Part shown: positions 57,423-64,000 of the stretch, piece by piece
How positions within the stretch are numbered: position 1 is the first letter of the stretch
Layout of the letters: the number at the start of each line of letters is the position of its first letter
DNA from: Variovorax davisae
GTDB taxonomy: Bacteria > Pseudomonadota > Gammaproteobacteria > Burkholderiales > Burkholderiaceae_C
Assembly: GCF_030316845.1 (NCBI RefSeq)
Contig: NZ_JASZYS010000014.1
Location: 124,001 to 188,000 of the forward strand
DNA length: 64,000 nt
Reading direction: 5' to 3'
Notes under the pieces: generated by a model
The model's database searches: none
What the model was told of the DNA's origin: nothing
Seen by the model: only the letters and a program-made list of their open reading frames with translations
Program-made: the position numbers and the translations under genes

Positions 57423-58508
57423 ATGGCCGATCTGTTCGACAACCCGATGGGCCTGATGGGCTTCGAATTCGTCGAGTTCGCATCGCCCACGCCCGACACG
57501 CTGGAACCCTTCTTCGAGAAGCTCGGCTTCACGCTGGTGGCCAGGCACCGCTCGAAGGACGTGGTGCTCTACCGCCAGGGCGACATCAACTTCATCGTCA
57601 ACCGCGAACCGAACAGCCCGGCGGCCTACTTCGCCGCCGAGCACGGTCCTTCGGCCTGCGGCATGGCGTTTCGCGTCAGGGATTCGCACAAGGCCTACGC
57701 GCGGGCACTGGAACTCGGCGCGCAGCCGATCGAGATCGCGACCGGCCCGATGGAACTGCGGCTGCCGGCCATCAAGGGGATCGGTGGTGCGCCGTTGTAT
57801 CTCATCGACCGCTTCGAGGACGGCAAATCGATCTACGACATCGACTTCGAATTCGTCGAAGGCGTCGAGCGGCATCCGGGCGGCCACGGCCTGAAGGTGA
57901 TCGACCACCTGACCCACAACGTCTACCGCGGCCGCATGGCGTTCTGGGCCAACTTCTACGAGAAGCTGTTCAACTTCCGCGAGATCCGCTATTTCGATAT
58001 CCAGGGCGAATACACGGGCCTGACCTCGAAAGCGCTCACTGCGCCCGACGGCAAGATCCGCATCCCGCTGAACGAGGAGTCGGCCAAGGGCTCGGGCCAG
58101 ATCGAGGAATACCTGATGAAGTTCAACGGCGAGGGCATCCAGCACATCGCGCTGCTCAGCGACAACCTGATCGACACCATCGACCAACTGGGCCTGGCCG
58201 GCGTGCCGCTGATGACCGCGCCCAACGACGTCTACTACGAGATGCTCGAGACGCGGCTGCCGGGCCATGGCGAGCCGATCCCCGAACTGCAGGCGCGCGG
58301 CATCCTGCTGGACGGCACCACCGAAGGCGGCACGCCGCGCCTGCTGCTCCAGATCTTCTCGGAGACGGCCTTCGGCGGTCCGGTGTTCTTCGAATTCATC
58401 CAGCGCAAGGGCGACTACAGCGAGGGCTTCGGCGAAGGCAACTTCAAGGCGCTCTTCCAGTCGATCGAGCGCGACCAGGTGCGCCGCGGCGTGCTGCAGG
58501 CGGACTGA
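57423..58508 (+). CDS. hpd: 4-Hydroxyphenylpyruvate dioxygenase
   Basis: A 361-aa HPPD, very close to the well-known Pseudomonas-type enzyme from its first residues (MADLFDNPMGLMGFEFVEFA). Iron ligands lie in LKVIDHLTHNVYRG (His), EGIQHIALLSDN (His) and GPVFFEFIQRKGD (Glu). It converts 4-hydroxyphenylpyruvate to homogentisate in tyrosine breakdown. It begins 4 bases after the Bug receptor stop, so it is in the same transcript. hmgA and fahA are not in the window; their absence and the lyase/CoA-transferase partners make the operon's pathway mixed or unusual. Confidence 0.95.
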   Translation: MADLFDNPMGLMGFEFVEFASPTPDTLEPFFEKLGFTLVARHRSKDVVLYRQGDINFIVNREPNSPAAYFAAEHGPSACGMAFRVRDSHKAYARALELGAQPIEIATGPMELRLPAIKGIGGAPLYLIDRFEDGKSIYDIDFEFVEGVERHPGGHGLKVIDHLTHNVYRGRMAFWANFYEKLFNFREIRYFDIQGEYTGLTSKALTAPDGKIRIPLNEESAKGSGQIEEYLMKFNGEGIQHIALLSDNLIDTIDQLGLAGVPLMTAPNDVYYEMLETRLPGHGEPIPELQARGILLDGTTEGGTPRLLLQIFSETAFGGPVFFEFIQRKGDYSEGFGEGNFKALFQSIERDQVRRGVLQAD

Positions 58509-58529
58509 GCACGGCAGCGCCGCGCGTGC
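58509..58529. terminator. Short inverted repeat between hpd and dacC
   Basis: GCACG (58509-58513) and CGTGC (58525-58529) fill almost the whole 21-base gap between the convergent hpd and carboxypeptidase genes. It may be a weak bidirectional terminator. No T-tract is present. Confidence 0.3.
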
Positions 58530-59771
58530 CTACTTGCCGAACAACTTGGCCACCCGCTGCCACGAGCGCAGCATGAAGCCGGCGCGCTCCACGTCGGCCT
58601 GCGCGATCAGCGGCGTTTCGCCCACCGGCTTGCCGTTCGACTCGGCGACCACCTTGCCGATCACCGCGCCCTTGGCCACCGGCGCCTCCAGGTCGGGCTT
58701 GACCTGCACGGAGGTACGCACCTGCTGGCCACGCGGCACCGTCACAGTCCATGGCGCCCCCAGGCCCGCGGCCACCGTATCGGCCTTGCCGAAGCTGACC
58801 TTGGCCGCCGCCACGACCGTGTTGGGCTGGATCGGGGTGGCCTTCTCGAAGTTGCTGTAGCCCCAGCCGAGCAGCGTGCGCGTCTCGTCGGCACGCGCCT
58901 GGGCGCTGTTGGTGTTGAGGATCACCGTGATCAGGCGCATGCCGTTGCGCTTGGACGATGTGACCAGGCAGTAGCCGGCCTCCTGGGTGTGGCCGGTCTT
59001 CAGGCCGTCCACCGTCGGGTCGGTGTAGAGCAGCGCGTTGCGATTGCCCTGTTTGATGCCGTTGTACTTGAACTCGCGCTCGGCGTAGATCGGGTAGTAG
59101 TCGGAGCTGTCGCGGATGATCGCGCGCGCCAGGATGGCGAGGTCGCGGGCCGACGACTTGTGGGCCGGGTCGGGCAGCCCGGTCGCATTCACGAAATTGG
59201 TGTTCGTCATCCCGAGGCGCTTCGCCTCGGCGTTCATGAGCTTGGCGAAGCCCTCTTCGGAGCCGGCCATGTGCTCGGCGATCGCCTTGGAGGCGTCATT
59301 GCCCGACTGGACGATGATGCCGCGCAGGATGTCGATGACGGTGGCCTGGCTGTTGAGCGGCAGGTACATGCACGACTCGGTGCTCGAGCCGCGGCACCAG
59401 GCGGTCTGGCTGACAGAGACCAGGTCGTCCTTCTTGAGCTTGCCCGAGCGCAGCGCCTGTTCGACCAGGAAGCTGGTCATCATCTTGGTCAGCGACGCCG
59501 GCGGCAGCGGTTCGTCGGGGTTGGCCGAGGCGAGCACTTCGCCGGAGTCGAAGTCCATCAGCAGCCATGCCTTGGCCGGGATCGCCGGCGCCCCGCCGGC
59601 GACGGCGGTCTGTCCGGCGGCTGGCGCCGGGGCGGGCGCCTCGGCCTTGGACTTCTTGGAAGTGGCTTGCTTGGCGGCGTGGGAGGCGGCGAAGGACGCC
59701 GAATCGGGAACCAGGGCGCCCGCGGCAATGGCGATGACGACCGGAAGAATGGAGAAAGTGTTGAATTGCAT
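58530..59771 (-). CDS. dacC: D-alanyl-D-alanine carboxypeptidase (PBP5/6 type)
   Basis: A 413-aa low-molecular-mass penicillin-binding protein with a signal peptide (LPVVIAIAAGALVPDSASFA). Active-site motifs are SLTKM (SxxK), QSGNDAS (SxN) and DGLKTGHTQEAGYC (KTG). The C-terminal beta-rich domain and the final amphipathic helix (FMLRSWQRVAKLFGK) anchor it to the inner membrane, as in PBP5. An Ala/Pro/Lys linker of about 35 residues follows the signal peptide. ATG 59771 is used since it directly precedes the signal; 59795 is another option, and neither has a strong ribosome site. It trims the fifth residue of peptidoglycan stem peptides. Confidence 0.93.
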   Translation of the reverse strand: MQFNTFSILPVVIAIAAGALVPDSASFAASHAAKQATSKKSKAEAPAPAPAAGQTAVAGGAPAIPAKAWLLMDFDSGEVLASANPDEPLPPASLTKMMTSFLVEQALRSGKLKKDDLVSVSQTAWCRGSSTESCMYLPLNSQATVIDILRGIIVQSGNDASKAIAEHMAGSEEGFAKLMNAEAKRLGMTNTNFVNATGLPDPAHKSSARDLAILARAIIRDSSDYYPIYAEREFKYNGIKQGNRNALLYTDPTVDGLKTGHTQEAGYCLVTSSKRNGMRLITVILNTNSAQARADETRTLLGWGYSNFEKATPIQPNTVVAAAKVSFGKADTVAAGLGAPWTVTVPRGQQVRTSVQVKPDLEAPVAKGAVIGKVVAESNGKPVGETPLIAQADVERAGFMLRSWQRVAKLFGK

Positions 59772-59795
59772 GGGCTTCAGGGACAGAGCCGACAT

Positions 59796-60198
59796 TGTCG
59801 CGGATCGAGCGCCGATTTTGATCGACCCTGGAAGATCGAAAACCGCCGTGCAGGTTCAATCCAGCCGCCGAGCCCCCTGGAAGCCGCATGAACAGTGGTG
59901 GCGACGCCCGCATGTAACGGTGTGTGACGCCGGCAGGCGCCGGGCCGCCCTCTGGCAAGGAAACGAATTTGCCCCGTGCCCTTCGCCAGTGCTCGTCCGG
60001 CATGCATTATCGGAGCCCAAAAAATCGCCGAAAGTCGGCCCGCAAATCGCCTTTGGGCGGAGGCTTCGCCATTGCTCATGCCGAAGGCACCGCATTCGAG
60101 TCCCATCTCCGTATGCGACGCCCGAACCGGTCTTCGCCTTGGATGACTGGCTGATCGAGCCTGGCAAAGAGCTTCTGTATCGAAGGCGAGAGCGCGCG
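59796..60198. other. 403-bp gap at the edge of the lower-GC region; possible winged-helix fragment
   Basis: The gap holds the dacC promoter but no complete gene. On the + strand, 60130-60198 reads VFALDDWLIEPGKELLYRRR, which resembles the opening strands of an OmpR/CadC-type winged-helix domain. There is no in-frame start codon and the frame leaves the pattern at the end of the leftward ammonia-lyase-like gene. It may be what remains of a regulator cut by insertion of the operon to the right. No terminator is obvious. Confidence 0.3.
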
Positions 60199-61449
60199 TC
60201 AGGACGGGGCTCGCCAGCGCAAACCCCTCCCGTGCACCTCCTCTGGCGCACTGCCGACGAGCTTCCGATACAAAAGTGGGTCGGTCGCCCCTTCGGTACC
60301 GACGACCAGGATCTGGCTGCGTTCGTCCAGCTTCAACGCGCTACGAAGCTTGGGGTCTTGAACAGCGAGCAATGCGCCGGCCAAACCCGCGACGGCTGAC
60401 TCGCCCGCAACAATGGGCTGGTCGCCGAATGGTGCCTCCGCAAGCATGCGCATCGTGTCGGCAGCGGCAGCATCAGAAATGGTGAGGAAGGCTTCGGTAC
60501 CCGCGGACAGGATGTCCCATGCAATGAGCGACACCTCACCGCAAGCCAAGCCAGCCATGATCGTATCCAGCGCACCGGGGGCAGCGGTGGGTACACCGGC
60601 TTCTGCGCTACGCAGAAGACAGTCGGCGCGCTGGGGCTCAACAACCACGAACACGGGCGCTTCAACGCCCTGCTTTTCCCAGAACCAAGCGCACAGACTT
60701 GCCGCCAGGCCGCCGACACCGCCCTGCACAAAAACATGAGTCGGTCGAACGCCCGAAGGCATTTGCCGCATGACCTCATCTGCCACGACCCCGTAACCTT
60801 GCATCACGTTGCGCGGGATCTCGACGTAGCCGTCATACGATGTATCGGACACGATGTGCCAACCGTGTTCGCGAGCATCGGCATCGGCTTTGCGCACTGC
60901 GTCATCGTAGGTTCCTGCGACCTCGCGCACGACCGCTCCATACGCTGCGATGGCATCTCGCCGACCCGGGCTCACGCCTTCATGGACATAGATCACACAA
61001 GCGCAACCGAAGGTCCTGGCGCCCCAGGCGACCGAACGACCATGGTTTCCATCAGTAGCACAGGTGACCGTCATTGAGGAGACGATGTCACGGTGCGCGC
61101 CCGCAGCGAGGGCGGCCGAGTCCGGAGAAGAACCGAGCCGACTTGCCACGGCCTGCTGCAGCAATCGCAACACGGCGTAGGCGCCACCCAATGCCTTGAA
61201 GCTTCCAAGCCCGAACCTTTCACCCTCATCCTTGTAGAAGATTCTGCCTAGTCCTGCCTGCGCAGCCATTCCGGGCAACTCTAAGAGCGGTGTGACAGCG
61301 TAGCCGGGCCACCTCTCAATCTCGCCCAGCGCAGTGGCTACCGCCTCAAGGCTGAGCTTCAATTGGTGACCCTGCCAACCGTACGGTGTCGCTCGAACCG
61401 ATCGGCGGTTGAAAACGCAGGAGAGAGGGCCAGTGATTGACAGCGTCAT
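60199..61449 (-). CDS. Diaminopropionate ammonia-lyase-like PLP enzyme
   Basis: A 416-aa fold-type II PLP enzyme. The PLP Lys is in GLGSFKALGGAYAV, and TVTCATDGNHGRSVAWGAR, VYVHEG-type and QGGVGGLAASLCAWFW segments match 2,3-diaminopropionate ammonia-lyase. That enzyme converts 2,3-diaminopropionate to pyruvate and two ammonia. It is the last gene of a tight leftward operon with a dehydrogenase-like gene and ABC importer genes, so it is inferred to degrade an imported amino acid or conjugate. Its base composition is noticeably less GC-rich than that of genes to the left. Confidence 0.82.
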   Translation of the reverse strand: MTLSITGPLSCVFNRRSVRATPYGWQGHQLKLSLEAVATALGEIERWPGYAVTPLLELPGMAAQAGLGRIFYKDEGERFGLGSFKALGGAYAVLRLLQQAVASRLGSSPDSAALAAGAHRDIVSSMTVTCATDGNHGRSVAWGARTFGCACVIYVHEGVSPGRRDAIAAYGAVVREVAGTYDDAVRKADADAREHGWHIVSDTSYDGYVEIPRNVMQGYGVVADEVMRQMPSGVRPTHVFVQGGVGGLAASLCAWFWEKQGVEAPVFVVVEPQRADCLLRSAEAGVPTAAPGALDTIMAGLACGEVSLIAWDILSAGTEAFLTISDAAAADTMRMLAEAPFGDQPIVAGESAVAGLAGALLAVQDPKLRSALKLDERSQILVVGTEGATDPLLYRKLVGSAPEEVHGRGLRWRAPS

Positions 61450-61471
61450 TTGATTTCAGACCTCGCGTATG

Positions 61472-62554
61472 TCAGCCTCCGAGCTTCGCGCGCAACTCAG
61501 CCAGGGCACCCTGAGCGGCCACCAAGTCTCTGACATGGAACCCTTTTGCGATCTCCTGGGAATACCGCGCGACCGCCACTCGAGCTCGCTCAGAGTAGTC
61601 GACGTGACCATCTTCAGAAACCGACACGCCATCCACTGCTTCAAATGACCTGTTCCAGGAGACTGCCTCGTCCTTGGAGATTGTGGTGGGTAGATCAAGA
61701 CGGACGTCGCCCTTGGTGACCCAGACCGGATACCCGCCCGGAAGCCCGTGAGGTCCCGGAACATGCCCCCTTGAATCACCTACCCCAGCGAGCGACAACA
61801 AGACCGGGACCGCCGATCCACCGGAAATCAAGTTCAGCTCGCGATGCGGCAGTTGAATGTGCGAGAACCGTTCCTTCACATTCGGGATCTCGTCATCGCC
61901 GATCCATGCGCGAACGGGATCACCGACTCGTTCATCGACCGGATAGCGCCACTGCACCAGTGCGTGGTGATGCGCGATCACGCGAAGGCGCTCAGCATCC
62001 GCGGGGGCGAGGGCACCTGCAAGGATCGAAGAGAAGATCGCAACGTTTCCAACCCCGCACGTAATCCGCTGCCCACGCGCGGCAAGAATCTGGTTCACGA
62101 CGTCAGGATATGCCGTGTTGACAAAAGCTGCTTTTGACCCAACCGCGTCCAGCGCCGCAGAAGTCCGCATGGGAAGGATCGATTGGAACGCGACGGCAAG
62201 GCCGAAGCCGGCCTCTTCCATCAGCTTGGCCCACTCGGACCCCTTCCCGTCAAGACTCCAAGGAGACTGGAGAGACGCAGATTGAACGACCACGCCCGGA
62301 TCCCAGTTGCCTAGCGCATCCGCCATGGATTGCTCCGAGGCCATATCGACGTACGAACTGTGAAACCTCACAGGGTTTCCATGCTGCGCCGCGCGAGAGT
62401 TGCACGCCAACGCTAACCATTTCAACCGCGCTTCGTTACGACCGCCGATCACGATCTTGATCGGTGCGCGTGTCGCCACTGCAAGATCCATCAGAATCAC
62501 CTCGGCGAAATAGCCGGTTCCGAGGATCAGGATGTCGTTCTGTTCTTGATTCAT
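61472..62554 (-). CDS. Saccharopine/opine-dehydrogenase-like NAD(P)-binding protein
   Basis: A 360-aa protein with an N-terminal Rossmann motif DILILGTGYFAEVILMDLA, then KIVIGGRNEARLKWLALAC (NADP-type Arg) and VVVQSASLQSPWSL. The layout matches saccharopine reductase/opine-dehydrogenase-like enzymes, but no closely fitting named family can be assigned. The C-terminal catalytic part contains AHHHALVQWRYPV, a His-rich stretch, and HRELNLISGGSAVPVLLSLA. Enzymes of this type make or split a secondary-amine link between an amino acid and a keto acid. In this operon (binding protein upstream by 14 bases, PLP lyase downstream by 22) oxidation of an imported N-substituted amino acid is plausible. Confidence 0.6.
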   Translation of the reverse strand: MNQEQNDILILGTGYFAEVILMDLAVATRAPIKIVIGGRNEARLKWLALACNSRAAQHGNPVRFHSSYVDMASEQSMADALGNWDPGVVVQSASLQSPWSLDGKGSEWAKLMEEAGFGLAVAFQSILPMRTSAALDAVGSKAAFVNTAYPDVVNQILAARGQRITCGVGNVAIFSSILAGALAPADAERLRVIAHHHALVQWRYPVDERVGDPVRAWIGDDEIPNVKERFSHIQLPHRELNLISGGSAVPVLLSLAGVGDSRGHVPGPHGLPGGYPVWVTKGDVRLDLPTTISKDEAVSWNRSFEAVDGVSVSEDGHVDYSERARVAVARYSQEIAKGFHVRDLVAAQGALAELRAKLGG

Positions 62555-62568
62555 TCGAAGCCTCGCGT

Positions 62569-63558
62569 CTATCTGGTGATGAATTCGTTCGTGAAAGCCG
62601 TCTTCACATCGATCTTGGTATCCATGATTCCCATGCTGTTCAGGTCATTCTGCAGGCTGCTCCATGCGTTCTCGGTGGAATGGCCCAACCCGTTCTGGAC
62701 GACATCGTCCGACTGCATGAGCTTGATCACTTCTGGAAGCTTGAGCTCAGAGAACTTCGGATCAATTGTGGGATTCGCCGCCAAGAAGATCTTGAGGGCC
62801 TCGGAAGGATTCTTTTGCGTGAACATCCATCCCTTCATCACCGCGCGAGTGACGCGTTTCACCAGATCGGGGTTGCTCTTGATCAGCTTCTCGTTGGTCA
62901 CCAGGGCAGAGCTGTACATCGGCATGCCCAGTTGAGTGAAGGTGATCCAGTTCACCGCTTCCCCCGCTGCACGCAAACGGATGGCCTCGTTGAAGTAGAA
63001 ACCGACGCCAACATCGATCCGATTGGCGGTGATCAACGGAACGATCGCTTGATCAGCGGGTACCTCCTTGAACTTGGTGGCATCGATGTTCATCCGGCGC
63101 TTGAGCGCCTCCCACTGCTTCCCTGTGCTGCTCTTGAACATCACGCCGACCGTCTTTCCGGCGAGGTCGGTCTTGATGTCCTGAATCTTCTGCCCTTCGC
63201 GAAACACGAGGGCGTTCGGGTTCTGTTGGAGCACAACAGCCACTGACCGTACAGGCAAGCCTTTCGCTGCAGCAAGGAGCACCTGCTCCGCAGTGGCGTA
63301 GCCGAACTCGGCATCTCCATTGCCGACCAGTTTGACGGTCACAGACGAGCCCTCTCCGGGAAGAAGGTCCACCTCGAGGTTCTCTTCCTTGAAAAAGCCC
63401 TTCTCGCGTGCGACGAAGAATCCCGCGTGCTCGGCGCCAAAGCTCCAATCGAGACGTAGCTTCACCTTGTCACCGGCGCTAGCCACCCCGGACGCCGTCA
63501 GGCAGGCAAGACACAGCAGTTGAACAATCGTTCGACGTGCCAAAGTAGTGAGTTTCAT
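62569..63558 (-). CDS. NMT1/SsuA-type ABC transporter substrate-binding protein
   Basis: A 329-aa periplasmic binding protein. The signal peptide is MKLTTLARRTIVQLLCLACL with an Ala-rich cleavage region, and the mature domain opens KLRLDWSFGAEHAGFFVARE, typical of the NMT1/ThiY/SsuA family that bind pyrimidines, sulfonates or related amines. GVMFKSSTGKQWEALKRRMN is another family segment. ATG 63558 is used because AAGGA lies 9 bases upstream and the ATG at 63564 leaves no spacing. It sits 10 bases after the permease gene. Confidence 0.9.
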   Translation of the reverse strand: MKLTTLARRTIVQLLCLACLTASGVASAGDKVKLRLDWSFGAEHAGFFVAREKGFFKEENLEVDLLPGEGSSVTVKLVGNGDAEFGYATAEQVLLAAAKGLPVRSVAVVLQQNPNALVFREGQKIQDIKTDLAGKTVGVMFKSSTGKQWEALKRRMNIDATKFKEVPADQAIVPLITANRIDVGVGFYFNEAIRLRAAGEAVNWITFTQLGMPMYSSALVTNEKLIKSNPDLVKRVTRAVMKGWMFTQKNPSEALKIFLAANPTIDPKFSELKLPEVIKLMQSDDVVQNGLGHSTENAWSSLQNDLNSMGIMDTKIDVKTAFTNEFITR

Positions 63559-63568
63559 GATCATTTCC

Positions 63569-64000
63569 TTACATTCCAGCGGGTTTAACATTCAGTGCTG
63601 CACTCCGTGTAGACAGCCATTCAGCGAACACGACGACCATGAAGAGTGCGACGCCAAGAACACTGAGTACCGTGATCCCGGCGAACATGAGTTCGGTGTC
63701 AAGCGAGATGTTGGCTGAGTTGATGACGTAGCCCAGCCCCTCCCCCGCTGCGATGAACTCGCCGACGACGGCGCCGACGATCGCAAGCGTGATGGAGATC
63801 TTCATGGCAGAGAACATGTCAGGCAGTGCCCACGGCAGACTGATTCGCAAGAATTTCTGCCTGGACGTCGCACCCAGTGAATCCATGTACTGCATGAATT
63901 CAGGATCCACGGATGTCAGTCCTTTGGCCGTGTTGATCACGATGGGAAAGAACGCGATAAGCGCAGCGATCACGATCTTTGGAGTGAGTCCAAAGCCGAA
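63569..64000 (-). CDS. ABC transporter permease, truncated by the window edge
   Basis: The C-terminal 143 codons of a binding-protein-dependent permease; the frame is open to the last base of the window. The EAA loop is YMDSLGATSRQKFLRISLPW, followed by membrane segments ISITLAIVGAVVGEFIAAGE and ITVLSVLGVALFMVVVFAEW. With the NMT1-type binding protein this is an SsuC/ThiX-like importer. The matching ATPase gene should lie just beyond the window. Lower GC content continues through the gene (33 of 60 bases G or C in 63601-63660). Confidence 0.9.
   Translation of the reverse strand, partial: FGFGLTPKIVIAALIAFFPIVINTAKGLTSVDPEFMQYMDSLGATSRQKFLRISLPWALPDMFSAMKISITLAIVGAVVGEFIAAGEGLGYVINSANISLDTELMFAGITVLSVLGVALFMVVVFAEWLSTRSAALNVKPAGM

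Noticed and set aside
59777..60251. Short open frames in the gap right of dacC as separate genes
   Set aside because: They lack ribosome sites, overlap each other on both strands and show no recognisable protein pattern apart from the possible winged-helix fragment reported separately.

Overview
The window is a GC-rich, gene-dense chromosomal segment of a betaproteobacterium. A Comamonadaceae member such as Variovorax is the best guess. This rests on overall style rather than a marker gene: several Bug/TctC-type periplasmic receptors next to catabolic enzymes, many soluble hybrid histidine kinases, phasin/PHB depolymerase-type genes, and a hpd gene very close to the proteobacterial type. No rRNA or tRNA gene, CRISPR array or intact insertion sequence was seen.

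Layout. 0-3 kb: SYLF lipoprotein and the molybdate transporter modABC, with a perfect 10-bp palindrome in front of modA. 3-8.4 kb: MetX-like hydrolase, then an AraC regulator divergent from a TauD dioxygenase / BKACE / Bug receptor operon. 8.4-14.4 kb: a methyltransferase and a block of exported proteins of unknown function (DUF3313, glycine-rich, DUF2092, small lipoprotein, DUF1254/1214, beta-barrel). 14.4-17.4 kb: FixL/FixJ-like pair plus a lone receiver. 17.4-20.7 kb: LysR remnant, a 50-aa membrane protein, YghU-type GST, and a PHB depolymerase-like esterase with a small phasin-like partner. 20.8-32.5 kb: three large hybrid kinases, one of 2115 aa with eleven near-identical 92-aa HAMP-type repeats.

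32.5-38 kb: a stressosome operon read leftwards, rsbR-rsbS-rsbT-rsbX-like phosphatase, continuing into a histidine kinase and a REC-PAS-kinase-REC protein. An IS5-type transposase relic lies upstream. 39-42 kb: a translationally coupled four-gene cassette (glycosyltransferase, acyl-CoA-dehydrogenase-like protein, PIG-L deacetylase, NodS-like methyltransferase). 42-49 kb: zinc peptidase, DUF72 protein, a 24-aa membrane protein, other small envelope proteins, SDR, a receiver and a chromate transporter. 49.5-53.2 kb: AraC / AlaX / EamA exporter / ArgE-like amidohydrolase. 53.2-58.5 kb: LysR divergent from HMG-CoA-lyase-like, CaiB CoA-transferase, Bug receptor and hpd. 58.5-59.8 kb: dacC-type carboxypeptidase.

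60.2-64 kb: a lower-GC leftward operon (ABC permease, NMT1-type binding protein, saccharopine/opine-dehydrogenase-like enzyme, diaminopropionate-ammonia-lyase-like PLP enzyme) that runs off the window. It looks like an acquired uptake-and-catabolism system for an unidentified amino-acid conjugate. The least-described systems here are this operon, the four-gene glycan/lipid cassette, the stressosome wired to two-component kinases, and the HAMP-repeat kinase.
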